Positions 40,906 to 49,371 of a stretch of DNA of 64,000 bases are shown here, piece after piece. The DNA is from Arthrobacter sp. OAP107. Its GTDB lineage: Bacteria > Actinomycetota > Actinomycetes > Actinomycetales > Micrococcaceae. The stretch is taken from positions 1,302,001 through 1,366,000 of the forward strand of contig NZ_JBEPOK010000001.1 in NCBI RefSeq assembly GCF_040546765.1, in the 5' to 3' direction. Position 1 is the first letter of the stretch; each line of letters opens with the position of its first letter. Under the pieces are notes generated by a model. The model did no database searches, was not told the origin of the DNA, and worked only from the letters and a program-made list of their open reading frames with translations. The translations under genes and the position numbers were made by a program.

Positions 40906-41920
40906 GGGCGTCGTTCAGTTCCACGGTCTGGCCCTGGCGGGGCAGGACTTCAACTTCACCGGTGGTGGAGTTGCGGCGGAAAAGCAGGTTCGGCACGCCG
41001 GACAGTTCAATGGCCTTGACGATCTTGCTGGTGTCCTCGCCGTCGGCGTCCTTGGGACCGGCAAGGCGGACGCGGGTGCCCGCCGTGACGTACAGCCCGG
41101 CCTCCACCACGGAGTCGTCCCCGATGCTGATGCCGACGCCGGAGTTGGCGCCCAGGAGGACGCGCTGGCCCAGGGACACCTTCTCCTTGCCGCCTCCGGA
41201 GAGGGTGCCCATGATCGAGGCGCCGCCGCCGACGTCGGTGCCGTCGCCGGCCACAACACCAGCCGAAATCCGGCCCTCAACCATGGAGGTCCCCAGCGTG
41301 CCGGCGTTGAAGTTCACGAAGCCCTCGTGCATGACAGTGGTGCCTTCGGCGAGGTGGGCACCCAGGCGCACGCGGTCGGCGTCGGCGATGCGGACGCCTG
41401 TGGGAACGACGTAGTCCACCATCCGCGGGAACTTGTCCACGCCGTAGACGGTAACAGCACCGCGCTTGCGCAGCTTGGCGCGGGTCAGTTCGAACCCGTC
41501 CACGGCGCACGGGCCGAAGTTGGTCCAGACGACGTTCGGGAGCTTACCGAAGATGCCGTCAAGGTTGATGCTGTTGGGCCGGACCAGGCGGTGCGAGAGC
41601 AGGTGCAGGCGCAGGTAGGCATCGGCGGTGTCGGCCGGAGCCGCGTCCAGGTTGATCTGGACGAACACCACCTTCTGCTCGGTACCGCGGTCGGCGTCGG
41701 TGCCGGCGGCTGCGATTTCCGTGAGGGTCTCGTCGGCGTTTTCCACGGCGCGAAGGCTTTCCGCGGCCACACCGAGGGCAGGGGCGGGGAACCAGGCGTC
41801 CAGCACGGTGGCTTCGCCGTTCCGCGTGGCGATGGTGGCTACGCCGAATCCATAGGCCGAACGGGATTCGTCGGACAGTGTCTGGGCAGCGGGCACGGCG
41901 GAAGAAGCGGTTTCAGTCAT
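40892..41920 (-). CDS. dapD: 2,3,4,5-tetrahydropyridine-2,6-dicarboxylate N-succinyltransferase, actinobacterial type
   Basis: This 342-residue enzyme transfers succinyl from succinyl-CoA to tetrahydrodipicolinate in lysine/DAP synthesis. The N-terminal half is the actinobacterial-specific domain (AYGFGVATIA to PNSINLDGIFGKLPNVVWTN). The C-terminal half is a left-handed beta-helix with hexapeptide repeats (VRLGAHLAEGTTVMHEGFVN, GASIMGTLSGGGKEKVSLG, GANSGVGISIGDDSVVEAGL). The length matches M. tuberculosis DapD. The ATG at 41920 has TAGACT exactly 6 nt upstream, indicating a leaderless mRNA. It is divergent from dapE with a shared 152-bp promoter region. Confidence 0.95.
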   Translation of the reverse strand: MTETASSAVPAAQTLSDESRSAYGFGVATIATRNGEATVLDAWFPAPALGVAAESLRAVENADETLTEIAAAGTDADRGTEQKVVFVQINLDAAPADTADAYLRLHLLSHRLVRPNSINLDGIFGKLPNVVWTNFGPCAVDGFELTRAKLRKRGAVTVYGVDKFPRMVDYVVPTGVRIADADRVRLGAHLAEGTTVMHEGFVNFNAGTLGTSMVEGRISAGVVAGDGTDVGGGASIMGTLSGGGKEKVSLGQRVLLGANSGVGISIGDDSVVEAGLYVTAGTRVRLAGPKDADGEDTSKIVKAIELSGVPNLLFRRNSTTGEVEVLPRQGQTVELNDALHAN

Positions 41921-41932
41921 GCGCCAAGTCTA
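41918..41932 (-). promoter_or_regulatory. -10 box of dapD, leaderless
   Basis: TAGACT (plus-strand 41927-41932, minus sense) lies exactly 6 nt before the ATG. Confidence 0.5.
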
Positions 41933-41985
41933 TCGAGACGAGGTGCACGCGCCGAAACCGGTCCGTGCATATCGGAGTCGCATTT

Positions 41986-42026
41986 CGGGGCGTTCCGGGC
42001 CCTTGGCACTCCCTGGGAACGCCCCG
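41986..42026. promoter_or_regulatory. Inverted repeat between divergent dapD and dapE
   Basis: CGGGGCGTTCC (41986-41996) and GGAACGCCCCG (42016-42026) are perfect 11-bp arms separated by 19 bp, midway between the two leaderless promoters. It is a candidate shared operator. Confidence 0.5.
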
Positions 42027-42060
42027 GGCTGCCACCCGGAGGGCACGGGCGGGCGCGGGA

Positions 42061-42075
42061 TACAGTGGGATGGTG
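42061..42075 (+). promoter_or_regulatory. -10 box of dapE, leaderless
   Basis: TACAGT (42061-42066) lies exactly 6 nt before the GTG at 42073, favouring that codon over the ATG at 42070. Confidence 0.5.
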
Positions 42076-43194
42076 ATTGCCGAAACAGCCCCCGTAACCC
42101 TTGACCTGCGCCAGGACGTGGCACTGCTGACCGCCGCGCTGATCGACATCAACAGCGTCTCCGGCAACGAGCGCCAACTGGCCGACGCCGTCGAGTCTGC
42201 GCTCCGCCAGCTGCCCGGCCTCGAAATGGTGCGTGACGGCGACTCCATCATCGCCCGTACCAACCTTGGCCGGAGTGAGCGGGTCATTCTGGCGGGCCAC
42301 CTGGACACCGTGCCGCTGCCCGTCACGGAAGACTCACTGGGAACGGTGCCGTCCACCTGGCCGTCGGGCGTCCCCGGCGACGGCGTCCTGTATGGCCGCG
42401 GCGCCACGGACATGAAGGGCGGCGTTGCCGTCCAGCTCGCGCTGGCGGCGTCAATGTTCGACGGCGGGGCGGAACCGGACAAGGATGTCACCTTCGTGTT
42501 TTACGACCATGAGGAGGTGGAGGCGGTCAAGAGCGGACTGGGCCGGCTGGTGCGCAACCACGGCGGACTCCTCGGCGGCGACTTTGCCATCCTCCTCGAG
42601 CCGACCGACGGCACCGTGGAGGGCGGCTGCAACGGCACCATGCGCTTCCACGCCACCACCTTCGGCGAGGCTGCCCACTCCGCCCGGGCCTGGATGGGCC
42701 GCAACGCGATCCACGCGGCAGCGCCCATCCTGGAACGGCTCGCGGGGTACAGCCCGCAGACCGTGGCCGTGGACGGACTGGACTACCGCGAAAGCCTGAA
42801 CGCGGTGAAGATCCACGGCGGCACCGCCGGCAACGTCATCCCGGACCGCTGCGTTGTGGAGATCAACTACCGCTTCGCCCCGGACAAGACCCCTGACCAG
42901 GCTGAAGCGCACGTGCGTGAGCTGCTGGACGGGTTCGACGTGGTCCGCACGGACAGCGCGGCCGGTGCGCGGCCGGGACTGAACCACCCTGCTGCCGCGT
43001 CCTTCGTGGCTGCTGTGGGCGGCGAGCCGAAACCCAAATACGGCTGGACCGACGTCGCCCGCTTCAGCGAACTGGGCATTCCGGCCGTGAACTTCGGGCC
43101 CGGAGATGCGCTCCTGGCACACAAGGACAACGAGCACGTGGAGGCCGAAGCTATCCGCACCTGCCTGCGGGCACTGCAGACGTGGCTTTCCTGA
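42073..43194 (+). CDS. dapE: Succinyl-diaminopimelate desuccinylase
   Basis: This 373-residue M20-family zinc hydrolase removes succinate from N-succinyl-LL-DAP. Metal and catalytic residues are visible in ILAGHLDTVPLP near residue 75 (His and catalytic Asp), GRGATDMKGGVAVQ near 110 (bridging Asp), and FYDHEEVEAVKSGLGRLVRN near 142 (catalytic and metal-binding Glu pair). The dimerisation domain lies between about 180 and 290, and a DARFSE-like segment (WTDVARFSELGIPAVNFGPG) near 325 closes the site. It is divergent from dapD; together with dapC they give three consecutive steps of the succinylase branch. Confidence 0.94.
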   Translation: MIAETAPVTLDLRQDVALLTAALIDINSVSGNERQLADAVESALRQLPGLEMVRDGDSIIARTNLGRSERVILAGHLDTVPLPVTEDSLGTVPSTWPSGVPGDGVLYGRGATDMKGGVAVQLALAASMFDGGAEPDKDVTFVFYDHEEVEAVKSGLGRLVRNHGGLLGGDFAILLEPTDGTVEGGCNGTMRFHATTFGEAAHSARAWMGRNAIHAAAPILERLAGYSPQTVAVDGLDYRESLNAVKIHGGTAGNVIPDRCVVEINYRFAPDKTPDQAEAHVRELLDGFDVVRTDSAAGARPGLNHPAAASFVAAVGGEPKPKYGWTDVARFSELGIPAVNFGPGDALLAHKDNEHVEAEAIRTCLRALQTWLS

Positions 43195-43229
43195 GCATGC
43201 CGGCCTGAGTCCCGGCCGATAAGCACGCA

Positions 43230-43257
43230 GGGTCCGCAGCCGGATGGCTGCGGACCC
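43230..43257 (+). terminator. Terminator hairpin between convergent dapE and gluD
   Basis: GGGTCCGCAGCC (43230-43241) pairs with GGCTGCGGACCC (43246-43257) around a GGAT tetraloop. The same CCGCAGCC-GGAW-GGCTGCGG core recurs in the terminator at 49801. Confidence 0.75.
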
Positions 43258-43296
43258 TTCGCTGTAAATGACTGCCCGTTATGTCACCACTGTTTA

Positions 43297-44136
43297 CTAT
43301 TTGATGACGGTGGAAACACCGGCGGTGGGGGCCTTCGCCACTCCGCCGGCAGCCTTCTTGGACCCGTGCCGCTCAATCCAGATGGCCAGCCGGGATACCG
43401 CCAGGTTAATGGCGATGTAGATGGCCGCTGCCACGAAGAACACCGGGAACAGGAACTGCGGGCCCAGGAAGTCGGCCATCACCTGCACCGCGCGCAGCAG
43501 TTCGCCGTAGGCCACGATGTATCCCAGTGACGTGTCCTTCAGCAGGACCACCAGCTGTGCCACGAGGGATGGCAGCATGCGGCGGACCGCCTGGGGCAGT
43601 TCGATGGTCAGCCGGGACTGGAAGCTGGTCAGGCCGATCGCCAGTCCCGCTTCGCGCTGGCCGCGGGGGAGGGACTGGATGCCTGCGCGGATGATTTCCG
43701 CGAAGATCGCCGCGTTATAGAGGACCAGTCCGGCCACCACGGCGATGAACGAGCTGGTGGCGAAGACCAGCAGCACGAACAGCATCATCAGGACCACCGG
43801 CATGCCGCGGAGGAACTCGAGCACGATCCGGGTGGGAATCCGGATCCAGGCGACGTCGGAGATGCGCATCAGGCACAGCAGGAGTCCCAGCGGAAAGGCA
43901 ATGACCGCTGCGATGGCCGCCGCGCTCAGCGTCGCGCTGATGCCGTTGAAGATCAGCGTCCAGACATCCGCCTGGCCGAAGATGGCCCAGCGCTGCGCCT
44001 GGAAGATGCCCTGCTGGGCGAGGGTCATGATGGCCCAGGCCAGCAGGGCCGCGATCAGCACGACGCCGATCACGGACCCGATCAGCGAGGTGCGGCGGGC
44101 CTTGGGCCCGGGGACGTCGTAGAGAACCGAACTCAT
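43297..44136 (-). CDS. gluD: Glutamate ABC transporter permease
   Basis: This 279-residue HisM-type polar amino acid permease has five or six spans and the EAA loop EIIRAGIQSLPRGQREAGLA near residue 165, followed by FQSRLTIELPQAVRRMLPSL. It is assigned as GluD by the gene order gluA-gluB-gluC-gluD, as in C. glutamicum. The ATG at 44136 overlaps the gluC stop (ATGA); the longer open frame would run back into gluC. The C-terminal cytoplasmic tail is Lys/Ala-rich. Confidence 0.92.
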   Translation of the reverse strand: MSSVLYDVPGPKARRTSLIGSVIGVVLIAALLAWAIMTLAQQGIFQAQRWAIFGQADVWTLIFNGISATLSAAAIAAVIAFPLGLLLCLMRISDVAWIRIPTRIVLEFLRGMPVVLMMLFVLLVFATSSFIAVVAGLVLYNAAIFAEIIRAGIQSLPRGQREAGLAIGLTSFQSRLTIELPQAVRRMLPSLVAQLVVLLKDTSLGYIVAYGELLRAVQVMADFLGPQFLFPVFFVAAAIYIAINLAVSRLAIWIERHGSKKAAGGVAKAPTAGVSTVIK

Positions 44137-44783
44137 CGAGCGATCGCCACCTTTCGTTCGACCTGGTGGGCGAGGTAGCCCAGCGGCACGGTGATCAGGA
44201 GATAGAAGAAGGCAACGCCCACCAGCACCCACATGACGGCGTCGCCGTGGTCGTTGGCCAGCTGCTTGCCGTAGCCGAACAGCTCCAGCACGTAGAAGGC
44301 ACCGGCCACGGACGAGTTCTTGACGAGCGCGATGAGGATGTTGATCATCGGGGGGATCACGGTCCGCAGTGCCTGCGGAAGGATGATGAGCGAGAGCACC
44401 TGGCCGAACTTCATGCCGATGCTGCGGGCCGCCTCGGCCTGGCCGACAGGAACGCTGTTGACGCCCGAGCGCACCGCCTCGGCGATGAACGCGGAGGTGT
44501 AGGCGCTCAGGGCGATGATGGCTGCGATCTCGAACTGCTGGAAGGTCACGCCCAGCCGGGGCAGGACCACGGCCGCGAAAAAGAAGGCAATGGTCAGCGG
44601 GGTGTTTCGCACCACCTCCACATAGAACATGCTGAAGCCGCGGAGGGCAGCCACGGGGGAGACACGCGCCGCGGCCAGCAGGGTGCCAACAACCAACGCG
44701 ATGATGCCGGAAACGGCTGCCAGGAACAGGGTTCTGAGAAAGCCGTCCCAGTATTGGGGGAGGCTTTCAATGATGACGTCCAT
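44133..44783 (-). CDS. gluC: Glutamate ABC transporter permease
   Basis: This 216-residue permease partner of GluD is a compact HisQ/GlnP-type protein with about five spans and an EAA loop AVRSGVNSVPVGQAEAARSI near residue 112. It follows gluB after a 100-bp gap that holds a strong hairpin and overlaps gluD by 4 nt. Its length matches the family. Together with GluA and GluB it forms a high-affinity glutamate importer. Confidence 0.93.
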   Translation of the reverse strand: MDVIIESLPQYWDGFLRTLFLAAVSGIIALVVGTLLAAARVSPVAALRGFSMFYVEVVRNTPLTIAFFFAAVVLPRLGVTFQQFEIAAIIALSAYTSAFIAEAVRSGVNSVPVGQAEAARSIGMKFGQVLSLIILPQALRTVIPPMINILIALVKNSSVAGAFYVLELFGYGKQLANDHGDAVMWVLVGVAFFYLLITVPLGYLAHQVERKVAIAR

Positions 44784-44828
44784 AGGGTCCTTTAGCTGCG
44801 TTCAGGGGAATGTGCGGAAAACGGAAGC

Positions 44829-44874
44829 GGCGGTTACCGGCAGGCTGTAGCATGCACAGCCGCCGGTAACCGCC
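44829..44874 (-). terminator. Attenuator hairpin between gluB and gluC
   Basis: GGCGGTTACCGGC (44829-44841) pairs perfectly with GCCGGTAACCGCC (44862-44874). On the minus strand the stem is followed by GCTTCCGTTTTCC, a moderately U-rich tail, so partial termination after gluB is likely. Confidence 0.7.
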
Positions 44875-44883
44875 ACGATCGTT

Positions 44884-45774
44884 TTAGTAGCGGTCGATGG
44901 CCGGAAGTTCCGGTGCCGTCTTGATGACCGCGCCGGCCGTGTCTTCCCATGCCTTCTTGTAGGAGCCATCCTTGGCGAAGGCTTCCAGCTGGTCGTTGAT
45001 CCAGTTGCGGAACTCTGTGTCGCCCTTCTTCAGGCCGATGCCGTAGGGCTCCTTGGTGAAGGTCTCGTCGGATGCCAGCTTGAACGCGTCCGGCTCCTTG
45101 TTGACGAAGCCTGCCAGGATGACGTTGTCCGTGGTCACGGCCTCAACCTGCTTGTTGCGCAGCGGCTCGAGGCAGGCCGAGTAGGTGGCGGCCGGAACCA
45201 GGACCGCGCCGTACTTCTCCACGATGGTGGAGGCCGGGGTGGAACCCGTCACGGAGCAGACGTTCTTGCCTTTGACGTCCTCGGGCTTGGTGATGGACGT
45301 GTTGTCCTTGTTCACCATCAGCGCCTGGCCGGCTTCATAGTACGGGCCGGCGAAGTCAACTTCGGTCTTGCGCTTGTCATTGATGGTGTAGGTGGCCACG
45401 ATCAGGTCCACCTTGCCCTGCTTGATGAACTGCTCGCGGTTGGCGGAGACGGTCTCGACCCATTCGATCTTGTCTGCGGGGATGCCCAGCTTGGCGGCCA
45501 GCAGCTTGCCGATTTCGACGTCGAAACCGACAGGCTTGCCGTCCAGGCCCTTCTGGCCGAACAGCGGCTGGTCGAACTTGGTGCCGATGGTGATCTTGCC
45601 GGCGGAGGCGAGCTTTTCCATGGTGGTGCCGGCAGCGAAGCTGGGCTTCTCGACCGGCGTGGGGTTGGAGCCGGTCCCGGTGCCGCCGCCGCCGCCGCAA
45701 GCGCTCAGTGTAAGGGCGATGGCCGCGGATGCTGCTGCCAGAAGGGATTTCCTTCGGGTCAAAAATGCCTTCAT
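44884..45774 (-). CDS. gluB: Glutamate-binding lipoprotein
   Basis: This 296-residue extracytoplasmic receptor (SBP_bac_3) has a signal peptide beginning MKAFLTRRKSLLAAA and lipobox LSAC giving a lipidated cysteine near residue 26, then a Gly-rich linker. The binding domain contains KITIGTKFDQPLFGQKGLDG near 59 and VDLIVATYTINDKRKTEVDF near 122, typical of acidic or amide amino acid receptors. It is assigned as GluB by order. A strong hairpin after the stop probably raises its expression over the permeases. Confidence 0.93.
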   Translation of the reverse strand: MKAFLTRRKSLLAAASAAIALTLSACGGGGGTGTGSNPTPVEKPSFAAGTTMEKLASAGKITIGTKFDQPLFGQKGLDGKPVGFDVEIGKLLAAKLGIPADKIEWVETVSANREQFIKQGKVDLIVATYTINDKRKTEVDFAGPYYEAGQALMVNKDNTSITKPEDVKGKNVCSVTGSTPASTIVEKYGAVLVPAATYSACLEPLRNKQVEAVTTDNVILAGFVNKEPDAFKLASDETFTKEPYGIGLKKGDTEFRNWINDQLEAFAKDGSYKKAWEDTAGAVIKTAPELPAIDRY

Positions 45775-45860
45775 GACATTCCTTTCATTGGGCGGCCGCC
45801 CGTGACGGCCTGGGTGCGAAATCGGGGGGTCTTGAAGTTGGGGATTGCTGGATTGGTTTG

Positions 45861-46616
45861 TCAGTGCGTGAGCAGCTTGGACAGGAAGTCCTTGGCACGG
45901 CTGCTCTGGGGATTGGTGAAGAATTCCTCAGGAGTGGCGTCCTCAACGATCTGTCCGTCAGCCATGAACACCACGCGGTCGGCGGCCTTGCGGGCGAATC
46001 CCATCTCATGGGTAACCACGATCATGGTCATGCCTTCCTTGGCCAGCTGGATCATGACGTCCAGGACCTCATTGATCATTTCCGGGTCGAGGGCCGAAGT
46101 CGGCTCGTCGAACAGCATGACCTTGGGCTTCATGGCGAGGGCGCGTGCGATGGCCACCCGCTGCTGCTGGCCGCCGGACAGCTGGGCCGGAAGCTTGGGG
46201 GCCTGGTGACCCACGCCCACCCGCTCAAGCAGGGCCATGGCCTCCTTGTCCGCCTCCGCCTTCGCGACGCCCTTGACCTTGATGGGGCCAAGCGTCACGT
46301 TTTCCAGGATGGTCTTGTGCGCGAACAGGTTGAACGACTGGAACACCATGCCGACGTCGGCGCGCAGCCGGGCAAGCTCCTTGCCCTCCTCGGGCAGGCG
46401 CTTGCCGTCGATGGCGATGTCGCCGTCGTCGATGGTTTCCAGCCGGTTGATCGCCCGGCACAGAGTGGACTTCCCCGAACCTGACGGGCCGATGACCACA
46501 ACCACCTCGCCCTTGCGGACCTGGAGGTTGATGTCCTTCAGAACGTGCAGCTGACCGTAATGCTTGTTGACGGCATTCAGAGAGACGAGTGCATCGCCGG
46601 GCAGTTGAGTAGTCAT
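45861..46616 (-). CDS. gluA: Glutamate ABC transporter ATPase
   Basis: This 251-residue ATPase of the polar amino acid family has Walker A IGPSGSGKSTLCRA near residue 40, the Q-loop VFQSFNLFAHKTILEN near 93, signature LSGGQQQRVAIARAL near 145, Walker B VMLFDEPTSALD near 168 and H-loop VVTHEMGF near 203. I chose the ATG at 46616; a TAGATT -10 box lies 7 nt upstream (plus-strand 46624-46629), so the mRNA is essentially leaderless. A CRP/GlxR-like site lies further upstream. It is the first gene of gluABCD. Confidence 0.94.
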   Translation of the reverse strand: MTTQLPGDALVSLNAVNKHYGQLHVLKDINLQVRKGEVVVVIGPSGSGKSTLCRAINRLETIDDGDIAIDGKRLPEEGKELARLRADVGMVFQSFNLFAHKTILENVTLGPIKVKGVAKAEADKEAMALLERVGVGHQAPKLPAQLSGGQQQRVAIARALAMKPKVMLFDEPTSALDPEMINEVLDVMIQLAKEGMTMIVVTHEMGFARKAADRVVFMADGQIVEDATPEEFFTNPQSSRAKDFLSKLLTH

Positions 46617-46645
46617 AAAGATGAATCTAGCGAACATTGACCGGT

Positions 46646-46661
46646 TATGACTGGAATCACT
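46646..46661. promoter_or_regulatory. Weak CRP/GlxR-like site between gluA and the LOG gene
   Basis: TATGACTGGAATCACT matches the TGTGA-N6-TCACA palindrome at 8 of 10 positions and overlaps the -35 zone of gluA. Confidence 0.35.
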
Positions 46662-46710
46662 CCAACTTCCCGCTGATCGTAATTCAAGAGATACCTGCAG
46701 GTCAGCAGGT

Positions 46711-46725
46711 TAGCCTTGGGGGATG
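46711..46725 (+). promoter_or_regulatory. -10 box of the LOG-family gene, leaderless
   Basis: TAGCCT (46711-46716) lies exactly 6 nt before the ATG at 46723. Confidence 0.5.
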
Positions 46726-47508
46726 AGCATTAACGCAGATCCGTCAAAATCAGTACAGCCCCGCCGGAAAGGGCCCCTCGAGCTGCGCCGCAAGCAAGCC
46801 GCGGTGGAGATGTCGGATCAGCGGCTGCTCGACACCAAGGGCCCCGGGCACTTCATCCACACCGACCCCTGGCGCGTCATGCGGATCCAGAGCGAGTTCG
46901 TGGAAGGCTTTGGTGCCCTCTCCGATCTGGGCCAGGCCGTCAGCGTGTTCGGTTCCGCGCGCACCAAGCCCGGAAGCGCGTACTACGACATGGGCGTCGA
47001 GGTGGGCCGCAAACTGGCAGAGGCCGGCGTGGCCGTCATCACCGGCGGCGGCCCCGGCTCGATGGAAGCCGCCAACAGGGGAGCCGTGGAAGGCAACGGA
47101 GTCTCAGTGGGCCTGGGCATCGAGCTGCCATTCGAGCAGGGCCTGAACCAGTGGGTGGACCTCGGCATCAACTTCCGCTACTTCTTCGCGCGGAAGACCA
47201 TGTTCGTGAAGTACGCCCAGGGCTTTATCGTCCTTCCCGGCGGCCTCGGCACTCTTGACGAGCTCTTCGAGGCCATGGTCCTCGTGCAGACGCAGAAGGT
47301 CACCTCGTTCCCGATCGTCCTGCTGGGGGCGGCGTTCTGGGGGCCGATGATCGAATGGATCAAGGGGACCCTGGTGGCTGAGGGCATGGTCTCGGCAAAG
47401 GACCTGGACCTCATTCAAGTGGTGGACACTCCGGAGGAAGCCGTGAACCTGGTCCTCCACGGCCACGTCCGGCCTCCGTCCACCAACGGCGACCAGCGGC
47501 CCGAATAG
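46723..47508 (+). CDS. LOG family protein (TIGR00730), cytokinin riboside 5'-monophosphate phosphoribohydrolase-like
   Basis: This 261-residue Rossmann-like protein carries the LOG signatures GGGPGSMEAANRGA near residue 107 and PGGLGTLDELFEAM near 171, the second being the PGGxGTxxE catalytic motif. Members hydrolyse the N-glycosidic bond of nucleoside monophosphates. The M. tuberculosis counterpart by position is Rv1205. The N-terminal 50 residues (basic, LELRRKQAAVEMSDQRLLDT) form the extension found in actinobacterial long-form members. The natural substrate here is unknown. Confidence 0.92.
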   Translation: MSINADPSKSVQPRRKGPLELRRKQAAVEMSDQRLLDTKGPGHFIHTDPWRVMRIQSEFVEGFGALSDLGQAVSVFGSARTKPGSAYYDMGVEVGRKLAEAGVAVITGGGPGSMEAANRGAVEGNGVSVGLGIELPFEQGLNQWVDLGINFRYFFARKTMFVKYAQGFIVLPGGLGTLDELFEAMVLVQTQKVTSFPIVLLGAAFWGPMIEWIKGTLVAEGMVSAKDLDLIQVVDTPEEAVNLVLHGHVRPPSTNGDQRPE

Positions 47509-47559
47509 CGGCGCCCCGGTACGCGGGCAGCCGGGGCTGCGTCTGGCACGATGGGTGGT

Positions 47560-48042
47560 GTGAGTTTCTTCCTCGTTTTCCTCGCCATCGTCCTGATTGG
47601 AGCCACTGCCCTTATCGGGACCAACCTCGGGGCGGGCATGCTGCGGAGGAAACGCGCCCGCGCGCCTCTCGCCGGAGACGGCTTCAGTGACGGGTTCGAT
47701 GAACCCGTGGCGTCTCTGCCTCCGGTGCTGCTCCCCGACGACGCCACACCGGCCGACGTCGACCACGTCCGGTTTGCGCTGGGGCTTCGGGGTTACCGGA
47801 TGGACCAGGTGGACCAGGTGCTGGACGACCTTCGCGACCAGCTGGCCGCCAGGAACGCCGAAATAGAAAGCCTCCGCGAGCAGCTGCGCGCCTGTGCCCA
47901 CCTGACTGCCGCCGAACCGTTCACAGCCGAACCTGCTGCCGCGCAGCCCGACGCCGAACCGGCTGCCGAGGAGCCCGACGCCGAACCGGCTGCCGCGCAG
48001 CCCGCAGCCGAGGACCGGACGGCCGCCAAGGACCGGACGTGA
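47560..48042 (+). CDS. DivIVA-domain membrane protein with repetitive acidic tail
   Basis: This 160-residue protein has an N-terminal membrane anchor (residues 1-22, FFLVFLAIVLIGATALIG), a linker, and a DivIVA-like segment at about 67-108 (VDHVRFALGLRGYRMDQVDQ then VLDDLRDQLAARNAEIESLR) predicted to be coiled coil. The tail is built from nine-residue repeats such as PDAEPAAEE and PDAEPAAAQ. I chose the GTG at 47560; the ATG at 47551 is the alternative, and CACGAT (47547-47552) is a possible -10 box. The stop overlaps the next gene by 4 nt (GTGA), coupling it to the mannosyltransferase. A role at curved or dividing membranes is suggested by the domain only. Confidence 0.75.
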   Translation: MSFFLVFLAIVLIGATALIGTNLGAGMLRRKRARAPLAGDGFSDGFDEPVASLPPVLLPDDATPADVDHVRFALGLRGYRMDQVDQVLDDLRDQLAARNAEIESLREQLRACAHLTAAEPFTAEPAAAQPDAEPAAEEPDAEPAAAQPAAEDRTAAKDRT

Positions 48043-49371
48043 GCTCCCCGATGCCGGCTCCCCGCCCCGTGCCGCCTGCAACCGCCGAACCCCCGCCGTC
48101 CGAGGACGGGACCCGGCTGGACAGGGCCTTCCGGACTGCCGCGGCGCGGCTCGGCGGCCGCCTTGGCCGCTGGCCGTGGTGGGCCCAGGTGGCGGCGGTC
48201 TACGTGGCCGCCCGGCTGGTCAGTGCCTGCATCTTCATGTCGGCCGCCCAGCACCAGGGATTCAACCCCTGGTTCCCGGCCAAGCCCGACTACTGGAACT
48301 TCATCAACATCTGGGACGCGCGGTGGTACGAATCCGTCATCACCGCCGGATACCCCTCCGAACTGCCGATGGATCCTGCCGGCAACGTGCAGGAGAACAC
48401 CTGGGCCTTCTATCCGCTGTTTCCCACGCTGGGGCGGATGCTCTCCGCTGCCACGGGCATGAGTCCTGCCGCCGCCCCTCATATCCATTGCGATGCTCGC
48501 CGGGCTGGCGGCCTCGCTGGTGGTCTACCTGCTCTTCCGCACCCGCACAGCCCACTGGCCTGCCGTGTGGGGCGCCGCGTTCTTCGCCACCTTCCCCGTC
48601 GCGCCGGTGCTCCAGGTGCCGTACGCGGAATCCCTGAACCTCCTGCTGCTGGCCGCTGCGCTGCTGCTGGTGGTCAGGCGGCACTACCTGTGGGCCATTC
48701 CCGTGGTTCTGGCCATGTGCCTTTCCCGGCCCACGGGCGTGCCGTTTGCTGCCACCGTCGGGATCCTGTTCCTGTACCGGGCCGGTGAGGCCTGGCTCGG
48801 GGCACGCAACAACGGGCTGGCCGCCGGGGGGCGCCGGATCCATGACCGGGTCCACAGCCGGAACGAACTGTTGTCCCTCGCCGGGCTCGCTGCCGTCAGC
48901 TGTGCGGGCGCCCTCGCCTGGCCCGCCATCGCGTGGGCGGCCACCGGTGACATCGCCGCGTACACCAAGACCGAAACCGTATGGCGCGGGGACGACCTCG
49001 TGCCCTTCAAACCCTGGTTCGACACCGGCGTCCTGCTGTTCGGGCCTGTGCTGGGACTCGTGGCACCGTTCGTCTTCGTGGCCTTGTTCGGCCTGTTCAT
49101 GGCCTCCCCGCCGGTGCGCCGGCTGGGAACGGAACTCCGGTTGTGGTGCGTGTGCTACATGGGATACCTCGTGGTGTTCCTGCATCCGCAGACCAGCACC
49201 TTCCGCATGCTGCTGCCGCTGTTTCCGCTGGCCCTGGCCGCCGCGCTCGTTTCCCGCTCGCGCGCCTACCGCGGCGCCGTGATCACGATGTTCGTCCTGC
49301 TCCAGATCGTCTGGGTGGTGTGGCTGTGGGCGTGGGCCCAGTTGCCGGGCGGCGGCGACTATCCGCCGTGA
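48039..49371 (+). pseudogene. PIG-V/Gpi18-like mannosyltransferase gene with a frameshift
   Basis: The first frame (GTG at 48039) encodes a cytoplasmic start, a membrane span and the GPI-mannosyltransferase-like loop NFINIWDARWYESVITAGYP, then at about residue 146 leaves the family pattern. The second frame continues it without loss, beginning LISIAMLAGLAASLVVYLLF and giving eight or so further spans to the stop at 49371. One surplus C in the CCCC run at 48475-48478 explains the break: deleting it joins SPAAA to LISIAML. The restored protein would be about 443 residues. Either a sequence error, a phase-variable homopolymer, or a fresh null allele. The intact enzyme would add mannose from a polyprenol donor at the outer membrane face. 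Confidence 0.8.
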
